A stretch of DNA of 61,154 nt from JBAVVD01 sp049697115 (GCA_049697115.1 JBAVVD010000087.1:1-61154); one strand, 5' to 3'. Positions 1 through 8,068 are shown, counted from the stretch's first letter. Notes: a model not told the origin generated them from the sequence alone. A program made the numbers and translations.

Positions 1-35
1 TGCGTTATCATAGATGCGTCCTCCTGGTTAAGGTC

Positions 36-61
36 TCACCCAACGGGTGATGTTGTTTTTT
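36..61 (+). terminator. Rho-independent terminator of an upstream gene outside the window
   Basis: A 6-bp stem, TCACCC (36-41) and GGGTGA (45-50), closes a 3-nt AAC loop and is followed by TGTTGTTTTTT. It probably ends a gene lying left of the window. The stem is short, so efficiency is uncertain. Confidence 0.5.
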
Positions 62-140
62 CATCAAAAATAACCTTATACCAGGAGTCTTTATCCTTCA
101 ATAGATTTTTCTATCGGCATTCCTGGGGTCGAGTAATCAC

Positions 141-169
141 TTGCACTTGTACGCCATTTTGAGTACAAT
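141..169 (+). promoter_or_regulatory. Putative promoter of the MNT/HEPN operon
   Basis: TTGCAC (141-146), a 17-nt spacer and TACAAT (164-169) form a plausible sigma-70 promoter with a good -10 box and a weak -35 box. The -10 box lies in the middle of the 24-bp palindrome at 157-180, so a protein bound there would block RNA polymerase. Confidence 0.45.
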
Positions 170-180
170 TGTACTCAAAA
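157..180. promoter_or_regulatory. Perfect 24-bp palindrome, likely autoregulatory operator
   Basis: The half-site TTTTGAGTACAA is followed directly by its exact reverse complement. Extra GTAC-type half-sites flank it (TTGTAC at 147-152, GGAGTAC at 182-188). It covers the putative -10 box and ends 11 bp before the ATG of a gene with an N-terminal winged-helix domain. The natural reading is that this protein, alone or with its HEPN partner, represses its own operon. Confidence 0.7.
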
Positions 181-191
181 CGGAGTACATC

Positions 192-767
192 ATGTTAGAA
201 GCTCTGTATGTCACAAAATCCAGGATTCGCCAGGATTTACTTGCCCTTTTTTTTACCAATCCATCTCAAAAATATTATCTGAGAGAGATAGAGCGCCTCT
301 TGGGCTATTCCGCAGGAAGCTTGAGAAGAGAGTTATTGAGATTCCAAGAAGATCAGTTATTCATCACTCAAAAAGTTGGAAACCTTCTTTATTATTCCTT
401 GAATCCGGAGCACCCTCTTTTTGAAGAATTGAAAAGCATCGTCTCCAAGACAATCGGAGTTGAAGGAGGCATAAGGAAGGCACTCTCGAGAATAAAAAAC
501 ATCAGAATAGCATTCATTTTCGGATCTTTTGCCGTCAGTAGTGAGAAAGAGAAGAGTGACATCGACGTTATGATTATTGGAGAGCCGGACATGATGTTGT
601 TGAACGAGAAAATTCGTGAATTGGAGAATAAGCTGAAAAGGGAAATCAATACAACGATTTATTCTTGGAGTGAATATAGGGAGAAGAAAAAAAGAAAGAG
701 CGGTTTTATTATGGATTTAATCAAGAGTCCGAAAATTATGCTTGTCGGCACGGAAGATGATTTATAA
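192..767 (+). CDS. Winged-helix DNA-binding / MNT-type nucleotidyltransferase fusion (antitoxin-like)
   Basis: A 191-residue protein. Residues 1-70 look like a winged HTH (REIERLLGYSAGSLRRELLRF), as in ArsR/MarR-like domains. Residues 105-160 carry the minimal nucleotidyltransferase signature: GS at 111-112 and SDIDVMIIG at 122-130, with D123 and D125 as metal ligands. The third carboxylate is not evident (INTTIYSW). The ATG at 192 was chosen because GGAG lies 6 nt upstream; in-frame TTG 141 is further up, but the operator sits between the two. The stop overlaps the HEPN gene by 11 bp. In known HEPN/MNT pairs the MNT protein neutralises the HEPN RNase, in some by adenylylation. The fused HTH suggests it also represses transcription through the palindrome. 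Family assignment is confident; activity is inferred. Confidence 0.8.
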   Translation: MLEALYVTKSRIRQDLLALFFTNPSQKYYLREIERLLGYSAGSLRRELLRFQEDQLFITQKVGNLLYYSLNPEHPLFEELKSIVSKTIGVEGGIRKALSRIKNIRIAFIFGSFAVSSEKEKSDIDVMIIGEPDMMLLNEKIRELENKLKREINTTIYSWSEYREKKKRKSGFIMDLIKSPKIMLVGTEDDL

Positions 768-1224
768 GGACACAGAAAAGGACCTTCTCAAAGAGGGCAC
801 GATTAAACATTGTCCTGTCGATCACAAGGCCGTTAACAACTTGATAAGAAGAGCTTTTACTGATTTGAAAACGGCAAAAAGAAATATCAAGGATGATGAA
901 GAATGTTCCTATAATTATGCTTATAACGCTATGCTGCGCTCAGGCCTGGCACTGATGTTTAGCGAAGGATTCAGGCCTGAAATAAAAGATAAACACCTGA
1001 CTGTTGTAAAATTCGCATCTTCTATTTTAGGAGAGGAGTTTAAAAGCCTTGTGAATACCTATGATTTTATGAGGAGAAAGAGACATCACTTTATTTACGA
1101 ACCGGCAATTCCCTGTTCGGAGAAGGAGGCTGTTGAGGCTATCAAGGTTGCAGAAAAGTTTGTCAGAGTTATTTATAATTTAATAAAAAAGAAAACTCCT
1201 CAGCTCGAATTCGATTTTAAATAG
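757..1224 (+). CDS. HEPN domain protein (toxin-like RNase partner of the MNT gene)
   Basis: A 155-residue, mostly helical protein. It has the HEPN-type helix NYAYNAMLRSGLALMF (residues 53-68) and the Rx4H motif at R106-H111 (RRKRHH), which forms the RNase active site in HEPN toxins. ATG 757 lies inside the end of the MNT gene (11-bp overlap), so the two are translationally coupled. The pairing and gene order match HEPN/MNT toxin-antitoxin modules. It is followed at once by a terminator, so the operon has two genes. Toxicity cannot be seen from sequence; it could instead be a housekeeping HEPN protein. Confidence 0.75.
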   Translation: MIYKDTEKDLLKEGTIKHCPVDHKAVNNLIRRAFTDLKTAKRNIKDDEECSYNYAYNAMLRSGLALMFSEGFRPEIKDKHLTVVKFASSILGEEFKSLVNTYDFMRRKRHHFIYEPAIPCSEKEAVEAIKVAEKFVRVIYNLIKKKTPQLEFDFK

Positions 1225-1252
1225 AATCTGGTTTTTTCCGGATTTTATTTTC
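1225..1252 (+). terminator. Terminator after the HEPN gene
   Basis: AATCTGG (1225-1231) pairs with CCGGATT (1238-1244), including one G-U pair, across a T6 loop, followed by TTATTTT. It directly follows the HEPN stop codon and overlaps the end of the convergent gene. Confidence 0.55.
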
Positions 1253-2168
1253 TGGCGAACCAATTTTCCGTGGTGCCGAATTTCGTCCGGATGGCCACTC
1301 CCCAGCCGATGATACTCAGGACGAAAGAAAAGAGAAAACCGATGATGGGGATGAATCCGATCAGACTGACCAGCAGCAAGCCCAGCAGGGCCGCTCCAAG
1401 GGGAGAAATTTTTTGCCGCCCGAATGTTCTGGACAGGCTCTCTCCAAAGAAGTAAAAGAGCACAATCCGGCCGAATATTTTGATGAGAATCCCGGCGAGA
1501 ACGAGCGAGAGGAGAATGGGAATACCGATGATCAGGAGGCTGAAGAGGGCAGAGAGAATCACGAGTCCGGTAAATAGGATAATGGCCAGAAGCCCTGTCC
1601 CGAAAGTGGGCCAGAAAGATTTTCTGATTTGATCGGAAGCGAGAGCGACCTGTCTGGGAAAGAGAGAGGCGACAAGGAGGGTCAAGAGAAACCAGATAAA
1701 GATGGAAATAAACTTGATGATCAGAATAATCGGCAGCAGGGCGAAGGAAAAGAGCCCTTTACAGCCGTCCTTGAAAAATTTTCCCGTAAGTTCAGAGGAT
1801 TTGAAAAAGACGGTATCCTTTTCCACACGGCATCCGGGTTCCTTATGGAGGATTCCGGCCAGGACGACGAGGTCTCCTCTGATAAAAGCTGTGGACTTCA
1901 GGGTGACCGTAGAGCCGATTCCGACCACTGAATCTCCCACTTCACCGACGATCGTGATCGTTCCTCCTATGGCAAAAACGCTTTCTCTCACTTTTCCCTC
2001 AATGGTGACATTTCCGCCCAGGGCGACCACATTGTCTTGAGTGGCATCCGGTGGGACGTAAATGTCCTCATTAAAGGCAAAGCGATCCCTGCCCGGGCCG
2101 CCCAGAAGAGGGACAGCTCCCATAAAAAAGATACACAGAGAGAAAATAAAAATGTTCTTATTTTTCAT
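1245..2168 (-). CDS. Membrane protein with signal peptide and bactofilin-like (polymer-forming) repeat domain
   Basis: A 307-residue protein. An N-terminal signal sequence (1-24) precedes a beta-repeat region (about 40-115) with regularly spaced segments such as VVALGGNVTIEGKV, VFAIGGTITIVGEV and VVGIGSTVTLK, typical of the right-handed beta-helix of polymer-forming cytoskeletal/bactofilin-like proteins. Four or five hydrophobic helices follow (about 140-295). The repeat is therefore probably extracytoplasmic, unlike true cytoplasmic bactofilins. The start overlaps the anti-sigma gene by 11 bp, making this the last gene of the lolA-sigma-anti-sigma operon. A role in envelope integrity or stress sensing is inferred from context only. 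Confidence 0.7.
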   Translation of the reverse strand: MKNKNIFIFSLCIFFMGAVPLLGGPGRDRFAFNEDIYVPPDATQDNVVALGGNVTIEGKVRESVFAIGGTITIVGEVGDSVVGIGSTVTLKSTAFIRGDLVVLAGILHKEPGCRVEKDTVFFKSSELTGKFFKDGCKGLFSFALLPIILIIKFISIFIWFLLTLLVASLFPRQVALASDQIRKSFWPTFGTGLLAIILFTGLVILSALFSLLIIGIPILLSLVLAGILIKIFGRIVLFYFFGESLSRTFGRQKISPLGAALLGLLLVSLIGFIPIIGFLFSFVLSIIGWGVAIRTKFGTTENWFARK

Positions 2169-2748
2169 GGGTATTCTCCAGATGGATGAAATGTCTTCGC
2201 CTCATTCCCAGGATCATGGTCAGCAGCAGAATGAGGACTATGGTGATGATGGTCATGTAGATTTCCCAATCAATGAAGGCGGCCAGAAAAGAGAGGCCCG
2301 CGAGGAATTTCGAAACGAGCTCTTGGAGAATCTTGACAAAAAGGCTCAGCCATTTGAAAACTTTGGCAGAGAAAAGGGCCGCATTCTGAAGATAACTCCA
2401 TAAAATATGGTCAAGCCGGGTGAGAAGGTGGGGAAGGTTTTTCGTGGTGATCAGGGCCGCCAGAAGAAAGGAAATAAAGAGAGTGGATAAGCTGGCCGCA
2501 GCGGCTGCCGGCCAACCGATCAGATAGGATTTTCTCGAAGGGATTCGGGCCAGAACGCGCTGATCAAAATCCGGGGGCACTTCCAGAGAGGGCAGGCTTT
2601 CTGCCGCCTGGAGTAAAAGCCGCCGCTCTTCCAGAGCCTCTCTGCATTTCAAGCAGCTCGAGAGGTGCGCCTCAACAATTCTGATTTCCTCAGGAGAGAG
2701 CTCTTTCTCCAGATACAGATACAATTTGTCGAATGTGAGGCAATTCAT
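2158..2748 (-). CDS. Anti-sigma factor with zinc-finger (zf-HC2) domain
   Basis: A 196-residue protein. Its N-terminus has the ZAS-type zinc motif HLSSCLKC (H28, C32, C35), followed by a linker, a hydrophobic segment near residues 78-102 and a second one at about 164-184, so it is membrane anchored. It starts inside the stop of the sigma gene (ATGA overlap), the usual arrangement for an ECF sigma factor and its cognate anti-sigma factor. It is expected to hold the sigma factor at the inner membrane until an envelope signal arrives. The downstream bactofilin-like gene overlaps its 3' end. Confidence 0.82.
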   Translation of the reverse strand: MNCLTFDKLYLYLEKELSPEEIRIVEAHLSSCLKCREALEERRLLLQAAESLPSLEVPPDFDQRVLARIPSRKSYLIGWPAAAAASLSTLFISFLLAALITTKNLPHLLTRLDHILWSYLQNAALFSAKVFKWLSLFVKILQELVSKFLAGLSFLAAFIDWEIYMTIITIVLILLLTMILGMRRRHFIHLENTHEK

Positions 2749-3314
2749 GGATTGACCTCCAAGAGCTGCCGAAGCATTTCTTTGGCCTGAAAGACGCGGT
2801 TTTTTACCGTACCAACGGGCAGCCCTTTGATTTCCGCCATTTCTTCATAGCTGAATCCGTTGATGTGCCTCCAGATGAACAGCTCTCTGTAAGCCGAAGG
2901 AAGGTTTTCCAGCGCGCGGTCGATTGTTCTCCTCAATTCTTGAATTTCAAACTTCCGGACAATGGACGGCTCGTTATCGCGGACCTCGAAAGAAAGGGGA
3001 TGCGCGTCGTCGGGTGGCTGGTCGAGAGAAAGAGCTGGGATTTTCTTTTTCCTCCAATAGTCAATCAAGTAATTGGAGGCAATCTTGAACAGCCAGGTGC
3101 TGAATGAGAACCGATGCCGGAACGATTTGAGAGAAGCATAGGCCTTGAGGAAAACATCCTGGCTGAAGTCAAGAGCGAGCTCGCGGTCTCTGACCATGCG
3201 GCCGATGTAATTCAGGAGAGGCGGCTGGTACTTCCGAATGATCATGGCAAAAGCTTCCTTATCTCCCCGGAGTGTTTTTTTGACGAGCTCTTTGTCTTCA
3301 TGCATGGAGGACAT
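2745..3314 (-). CDS. ECF-family RNA polymerase sigma factor (RpoE-like)
   Basis: A 189-residue protein of normal ECF length. Region 2 is visible at about 20-95 (LALDFSQDVFLKAYASLKSF, then STWLFKIASNYLIDYWRKKK, the -10 recognition helix). Region 4 is at about 125-180 (LENLPSAYRELFIWRHINGFSYEEMAEIKGLPVGTVKNRVFQAKEML), with its HTH. It lies 40 nt downstream of lolA and is coupled to the anti-sigma gene by a 4-bp overlap. Target promoters are unknown. Confidence 0.92.
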   Translation of the reverse strand: MSSMHEDKELVKKTLRGDKEAFAMIIRKYQPPLLNYIGRMVRDRELALDFSQDVFLKAYASLKSFRHRFSFSTWLFKIASNYLIDYWRKKKIPALSLDQPPDDAHPLSFEVRDNEPSIVRKFEIQELRRTIDRALENLPSAYRELFIWRHINGFSYEEMAEIKGLPVGTVKNRVFQAKEMLRQLLEVNP

Positions 3315-3354
3315 CCGGTCCTCATGGATTTATACGATAAAGAGGCCGATTGGT

Positions 3355-4029
3355 TTATTTTTTCCGATACTCTGCGTCCTCGATAATTTCGCAGTCATCA
3401 GGCACTTTGAGTTCGAACAATTCTCGGGGAAAACGGAGATTCGTCTTTACCTGGCTGAAAAGAAATTCCGATTTATTCCCGGCCCAGTCAAAAAGGACGG
3501 CTTTGCCAATGAATCCGCTTTTCCGGTCCACTTCCAGCAGGATGTACGAATTTTCTTCTTCCTTTTTGGGGGTCAGTTTGATCTGGGCCACATTTTTTGC
3601 GGTGGTGGGGAAAGGGCTTGATTCGACCAGGTAATTGTCCTTGATTTTTTGCTTTCCCGAGAGGAGAGAAAGAATCTCCGCTCCCGCCGGATCTTCGGAA
3701 AGGATCCGGCGAATGAGCTGGTTTTCCTCCTTTAGGTAGGAGAGAAGGACACCTTCTTTATAGAGATAGACTTTCTCTTCCGGGTCTTTGTATTCCCACC
3801 GCATCCAGTCGGGTTTTTTGAAATAGAGGATCCCCTTTTCTTTGAGCGGAGTCGACACCGATGCGGAATAATAAGCCTGTTCGAAATGGGCCTGGAAGGA
3901 CTGGAGGGAAAGGAGCTTTTGTTCAAGTTGGGCGGCCACATCCTGGGGAGTTTCCGGTGCGCTGGAAAGATGAATGATCTGAATCGAAATAAGGAGAATG
4001 ACGAAAAGAAAAATGCGAAATCTGTTCAT
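3355..4029 (-). CDS. lolA: Outer-membrane lipoprotein carrier protein LolA
   Basis: A 224-residue periplasmic protein. The signal peptide is about 1-23 (FLFVILLISIQIIHLSSA). LolA features follow: LLSLQSFQAHFEQAYYSAS, the GILYFKKPDWMRWEYKDPE strand pair, and a hydrophobic cavity pattern to the end. LolA carries lipoproteins from the LolCDE complex across the periplasm to the outer membrane. Here it heads an operon with an ECF sigma/anti-sigma pair, which suggests a link between lipoprotein traffic and envelope stress. It is divergent from the symporter at 4102, with 72 bp between them. Family call is firm. Confidence 0.88.
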   Translation of the reverse strand: MNRFRIFLFVILLISIQIIHLSSAPETPQDVAAQLEQKLLSLQSFQAHFEQAYYSASVSTPLKEKGILYFKKPDWMRWEYKDPEEKVYLYKEGVLLSYLKEENQLIRRILSEDPAGAEILSLLSGKQKIKDNYLVESSPFPTTAKNVAQIKLTPKKEEENSYILLEVDRKSGFIGKAVLFDWAGNKSEFLFSQVKTNLRFPRELFELKVPDDCEIIEDAEYRKK

Positions 4030-4101
4030 CCTGTGCGGATTATATCATACCCTGCGGCCAAAATTTGCTCTCCGGAATCGCTTTCTGTTATAAATTGCTG
4101 G

Positions 4102-5508
4102 ATGAAGCCCGAATTTTTTATTTTTCTCTTTGCCTATTTTGTCCTCATCCTGCTGGTGAGCTTTGCTTTTGCCCAAAGGATGAGGAGCATTGAAGACTTT
4201 TTTTTGGCCTCCAGAAACCTCTCTTCGGGATTTATCTATTTGTCTTTAACGGCGGCCTGGTTCGGAGCGACATCCATTCTGGTCTCCACAGATGAAGCCC
4301 TTGAGTCGGGCATCAGCTCTTTTTGGCTTATGGGCGTGCCCGCCGTGGCCACGGTTCTCATTCTCGCCGTTTTTTTGTCAAAGCCGCTTCACCGGCTTCC
4401 CATTATGACTTTATCTGACCTGGCGGAGCTTCGTTACGGAAAGACCGTCCGCCATATGGCCTCGGTGTTGATCATCTGGTACATGATGGTCCTGGCTTCT
4501 TCCCAGATGGTCGCCCTCGGCAATTTTTTAAAGACGTTCCTGGGATTACCTTACCTCTTCTGCCTGGCTCTGGGGACGTCTGTTGTTCTTGTCTACTCCA
4601 TATTTGGAGGCCTTCGCTCTGTGGTCATTACCGATTGTTTTCAATTCTTTTTTCTGCTGGCGGGAACGTTTCTCCTTTTCTTTTACCTCCTCGGCCAGTC
4701 CTCATTTCAGCAAATTTCTGCCGCGACGCTTCTTTCGGGAAAGATCGGCTATTTTGATTTCTTCCATCATTTCAAGGAAAATTTTCTGACGGCCCTCTCT
4801 TTCACGCTCGCCTGGACCATTTCTCCGATCGCCCTGCAGAGAATTCAGGCCGCCCGCGGCGTCCGGCAGGCCCAGCGGGGACTGTGGGCCACTGCCGGTA
4901 CGCTCTTTATGCTTTATGGAGTTGTCGTTTGTGTGGGAATTCTCTCCCTTCCCCTGTTTCACACTCAGAAGCTGGAGGCGCCTCTTGTCTCAGAGGTGAT
5001 TGCCTCACGAGTGGGGGTATTTTTTGGCGGCTTGCTGTTCGCCGCAGTCATTTCCGCCGTCATGTCCACTATGGACACGGCCATCAACACCGGCGCGCTT
5101 GTTTTGACGAGAGATTTTTATCAACAGATTTTTCCCTCCCGAGAGGCCAGAAGGATTGTTTCCGCAAGCCGCCTGGCCACTTTTTTTGTCGGAACAACAG
5201 CCTTTTTGATTGCGACCAGGTTTCAGAGCATCTTGAAAACATTGGGGCTCTCCTCAGAAATCATGGCCGAAGGATTTTTTATTCCTGGCCTGGCCATGAT
5301 TTTTTTAAGAAGACGGATGCCTCTGGCCGGCCTGCTCAGCCTCAGCCTGGGTGGGGGATTTTCCCTGCTCAGTTTTTTAGGGGCCATGAATGTCCTCCCT
5401 TTCCGCCTGCCCGTCTGGCCGCATTCACTTCCTTACGGGCTTGGCCTGAGCCTTTTCGGCTTTTTGGCCGGCTTCGCCATGGAAGGGATGAAATGTAAGC
5501 AAAAATAG
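4102..5508 (+). CDS. Sodium:solute symporter (SSS family)
   Basis: A 468-residue integral membrane protein with about 12-13 hydrophobic helices. The SSS signature is seen in RSIEDFFLASRNLSS near the first helix, the helix FGATSILVSTDEALESG, and YSIFGGLRSVVITDCFQFF. An upstream in-frame ATG at 3886 exists but lies inside the opposite-strand lolA. ATG 4102 starts directly at the first helix. The substrate (proline, pantothenate, sugar or other) cannot be told from sequence. The DUF374 acyltransferase follows closely and may be co-transcribed. Confidence 0.85.
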   Translation: MKPEFFIFLFAYFVLILLVSFAFAQRMRSIEDFFLASRNLSSGFIYLSLTAAWFGATSILVSTDEALESGISSFWLMGVPAVATVLILAVFLSKPLHRLPIMTLSDLAELRYGKTVRHMASVLIIWYMMVLASSQMVALGNFLKTFLGLPYLFCLALGTSVVLVYSIFGGLRSVVITDCFQFFFLLAGTFLLFFYLLGQSSFQQISAATLLSGKIGYFDFFHHFKENFLTALSFTLAWTISPIALQRIQAARGVRQAQRGLWATAGTLFMLYGVVVCVGILSLPLFHTQKLEAPLVSEVIASRVGVFFGGLLFAAVISAVMSTMDTAINTGALVLTRDFYQQIFPSREARRIVSASRLATFFVGTTAFLIATRFQSILKTLGLSSEIMAEGFFIPGLAMIFLRRRMPLAGLLSLSLGGGFSLLSFLGAMNVLPFRLPVWPHSLPYGLGLSLFGFLAGFAMEGMKCKQK

Positions 5509-5532
5509 TTTACTCCATTCGGCGTTTTGGAT

Positions 5533-6195
5533 ATGATTTGCCCGATGACTTTCTGGGACAAAATCCGCTGGGTAATGACCGGAATCCTGGGGAAGGCTGT
5601 TCTCTGGCTGTGGGCCAAATCTGCGCCGATCAAGATTCTCGGTGAGGAAGAATATCGAAAGCTGAGAAAGGCGGGAAAGCCGGTCATTATTATTGTCTGG
5701 CACAGCCGCATTTTTCTTGTTCCTTATTTCTTCAGGCACCGGGGGATTATGCCCCTGATCAGTCCAAGCGGAGATGGAGAAATCGTGGCCCGGATCATGG
5801 GGAGATGGGGCTATAAAATCTTGAGAGGATCCAGCTCCCATGCCATCATTAGAGCCTGGAATGAGATGAAAAAAGAGCTGGACAGAGGGGGAGAGGTCAT
5901 TATCGTTCCCGATGGGCCCAGGGGCCCGAATCGCAAATTGAAGTCCGGCTGCATCAAACTGGCCTCAGAAACAGGCGCCTGGCTTGTTCCTTTTACTTTC
6001 TCGGCCGCTAAAAAGAAGGTATTGAAAAGCTGGGATCAATTCCTGCTTTTCTATCCTTTTTCCAGAGTCATCGCCCTTTACGGGCCTCCCCTTTCCATCC
6101 CCTCGAACCTGAACGAGGAAGAATTTGAGAGGGAACGGCATAAGGCGGAGAAGCTGCTCATTGGGCTGGATAAGGAAGTCGACAAAGCCTTTTGA
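5533..6195 (+). CDS. DUF374 family lysophospholipid/lipid A-type acyltransferase-like protein
   Basis: About 220 residues. The family hallmark WHSRIFLVPYFFRHRG is near residues 55-70 and GGEVIIVPDGPRGPNRKLKSGCIKLA near 115-140. Both match the DUF374 group of the LPLAT superfamily, where a His-containing motif and the PDGPRGP motif build the acyltransfer site. The substrate is unknown; relatives are often found with lipid A or Kdo genes. Start choice is uncertain (TTG 5527, ATG 5533 or ATG 5545) and no good SD is visible, so translation may rely on the symporter just upstream. Confidence 0.8.
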   Translation: MICPMTFWDKIRWVMTGILGKAVLWLWAKSAPIKILGEEEYRKLRKAGKPVIIIVWHSRIFLVPYFFRHRGIMPLISPSGDGEIVARIMGRWGYKILRGSSSHAIIRAWNEMKKELDRGGEVIIVPDGPRGPNRKLKSGCIKLASETGAWLVPFTFSAAKKKVLKSWDQFLLFYPFSRVIALYGPPLSIPSNLNEEEFERERHKAEKLLIGLDKEVDKAF

Positions 6196-6219
6196 CCAGC
6201 ATTTGATTTTTAACCTGCC

Positions 6220-6248
6220 TTGACTTTTATGTGAAAAAACGATAAAAG
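6220..6248 (+). promoter_or_regulatory. Putative promoter of the TPR gene
   Basis: TTGACT (6220-6225), 17-nt spacer, TAAAAG (6243-6248). A strong SD (AGGAGGG, 6264-6270) lies just before the ATG at 6275. Confidence 0.5.
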
Positions 6249-6274
6249 AAAAAAAATTAAGTCAGGAGGGAAAA

Positions 6275-7069
6275 ATGACACAAACGCGCATTTTTAAAGG
6301 CGGAATATTTGTTCTGATCATGGCCGCGGCTCTTTTTGCTTTCGGCCAGAGTGTTGAGGAGTTCATTAGTAAGGGAGATGAATACTACGCCCAATTCAAC
6401 GACCAGATGGCGCTGGAGGAATATCTGGCCGCTGTCAAAGCCGACCCCTCCAATTATGAAGCTCTCTGGAAGGCCTCCCGCTCTTCTATTGATGTCGGCG
6501 ATCTTGTCAGTCCCAACGACATGTATTCTGAGGCCAAACAGAAAAAATATTACAAAGAAGCTGAGACCTATGCCCGCAAAGCCGTTCAGGTGAATCCCAA
6601 TGACACATGGGGGCATTTTTATCTTTCGGCAGCGCTCGGAAAATATGCGCTGATGCTGGGCAAAAAAGACCAGGTCAAGATGTCCAAGGAGATCAAGGCG
6701 GAGATTGACAAGGCCATCGAGCTGGACCCAACGAACGACGGGGCCTGCCATGCTCTGGGACGCTGGCACCGCCGGATGGCTGAAATCGGCGGCGCCAAGC
6801 GCTTTTTTGGAAGCATTCTTTATGGAGGAATTCCCAAAGGCTCTTTTGAGGAATCCGAGAAGGCCCTGAATAGAGCCGTTGAGCTGAAGCCCGATTACAT
6901 CAATCATCACCTGGAGCTTGGCCGGACCTATATGGCTTTGGAAAAATACAATTTGGCTGTGGAAGAGTTCCAGAAATGCATCGACCTGCCGGTGAGCTCT
7001 TCCAAAGACACTATCTATAAAGAAGAGGCAACGGCCGAACTGGAAAAGGCCAAGAAGAAACTGAAATAG
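6275..7069 (+). CDS. Exported TPR-repeat protein
   Basis: A 264-residue protein with a signal peptide (about 1-25, cut near AFGQS). It then contains three or four tetratricopeptide repeats (for example MALEEYLAAVKADPSNYEALWKAS, YARKAVQVNPNDTWGHFYLS, EIDKAIELDPTNDGACHALGRWH, LNRAVELKPDYINHHLELGRTYMALEKYNLAVEEF). The middle repeats resemble those of regulator-of-microtubule-dynamics-type TPR proteins seen in many bacteria. TPRs bind proteins; the partner is unknown. It has its own promoter and SD and appears monocistronic. Confidence 0.75.
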   Translation: MTQTRIFKGGIFVLIMAAALFAFGQSVEEFISKGDEYYAQFNDQMALEEYLAAVKADPSNYEALWKASRSSIDVGDLVSPNDMYSEAKQKKYYKEAETYARKAVQVNPNDTWGHFYLSAALGKYALMLGKKDQVKMSKEIKAEIDKAIELDPTNDGACHALGRWHRRMAEIGGAKRFFGSILYGGIPKGSFEESEKALNRAVELKPDYINHHLELGRTYMALEKYNLAVEEFQKCIDLPVSSSKDTIYKEEATAELEKAKKKLK

Positions 7070-7124
7070 TCAGGACACAGAGACAGGCGGCGCTTTAATG
7101 GAGTTCCTGTCCGTGCTGAGAAAT

Positions 7125-7670
7125 TTACTCTGAAAAGACCTGGGCCTCGAAAACTTCAATCTGGGCTTTCTTTTTCCACTCGTCTTCATTCAGTCCGGCT
7201 TTCAAACAGCCATGGCGGAGGAACGTTTCCAGGTTCCAGTTGTACTCGATGGGAACCTGAGGGAGAAGCAGGCCTTTCTGGAAGCCCTTGGAGACGATGA
7301 TGCCGTGTTTCCCTATTTGAATTTCATTCACATCTGTGATGGGGCGGGGCTGGGTCAGGACCGAGATTTCAATGCGTGTGTCCTTGAGTTCTTCAAATGA
7401 CAACGGCTCGAATCGAAAGTCCTGGGTGGCCGCAGAGATAGCCACTTCCATGATGCTTTCGATCAGAGGCTTATAAGGCAGGGGATGGCCGATGCAGCCG
7501 CGCAGTTGACCACGGAATTTCAATGTGACGAAAGCGCCCCGCTTTTCCATAAGCATTGTGTCTTCGCATTTGACTTTGGGAACCGTCCCCTTTTTTAATT
7601 TATTCTCGAGGACCTGACGGACCAGTCTGAGCAGATATTTTTGCTGGTGACTGTCCAGGAGTTCACTCAT
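7125..7670 (-). CDS. AMMECR1 domain protein (AmmA-like)
   Basis: A 181-residue protein covering the whole AMMECR1 fold. It has the invariant LRGCIG motif (QLRGCIGHPLPYKPL) and the segments DFRFEPLSFEELKDTRIEISVLTQPRPI, HGIIVSKGFQKGLLLPQVPIEYNWNLETFLRHGCLKAGL and a C-terminal AQVFSE. The biochemical role of the bacterial family is poorly known; many members sit beside radical SAM AmmB and MEMO-like genes. Here no such partners are adjacent. Instead the gene is coupled by an ATGA overlap to the small protein at 7667-8068. Confidence 0.88.
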   Translation of the reverse strand: MSELLDSHQQKYLLRLVRQVLENKLKKGTVPKVKCEDTMLMEKRGAFVTLKFRGQLRGCIGHPLPYKPLIESIMEVAISAATQDFRFEPLSFEELKDTRIEISVLTQPRPITDVNEIQIGKHGIIVSKGFQKGLLLPQVPIEYNWNLETFLRHGCLKAGLNEDEWKKKAQIEVFEAQVFSE

Positions 7671-8068
7671 ATTTTTCCTTTTTTATGCGGCCGAATCGGC
7701 ACGGGCAGAAGGAAGAATTTTTGATTGTACTCAATGACGTGGGATTTCAAAATCAGTCTTCCTTTCGGCCCAATACGGACTTCCAGAAAAAGCTTTCCGA
7801 AGGCCAGGGGCTTGAGGATTTTCGCTGTTGTTCTCCGGTCCGCTGTGAATGAGAAAAAACCGAGAATCTTCCCTTCATAAAGCTGATCCAGAGGATCATA
7901 AAGATCGAGGGAGGGGAGTCCGTCTTTGGAAGAGGGCAGGATGTTTTCGACAAAGAATCTGTGGCCTCTCTTATGACCGATGAGAAATCCGCTGAGGGCG
8001 CCTTTGGATGAGAGAAGGCTTAAGGCCTTCAGTGCGCGATGGGCTTCGACCGAGAGGAAAGCGTCCAT
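7667..8068 (-). CDS. Small conserved-looking protein, possibly a degenerate JAB/MPN-like fold
   Basis: A 133-residue soluble protein that I do not recognise with certainty. Its layout resembles an MPN/JAB domain: a first helix (VEAHRALKALSLL), a strand with GALSGFLIGHKRGHRFFVENILPS, then a strand KILGFFSF at the place where the JAMM motif (HSHP) normally follows, and a C-terminal RLILKSHVIEYNQKFFLLPVPI. The metal ligands HxH...D are absent, so it would be catalytically dead. It overlaps the AMMECR1 start by 4 bp and follows the methyltransferase by 51 bp. The gene is likely real; the fold call is a guess. Confidence 0.55.
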   Translation of the reverse strand: MDAFLSVEAHRALKALSLLSSKGALSGFLIGHKRGHRFFVENILPSSKDGLPSLDLYDPLDQLYEGKILGFFSFTADRRTTAKILKPLAFGKLFLEVRIGPKGRLILKSHVIEYNQKFFLLPVPIRPHKKGKI

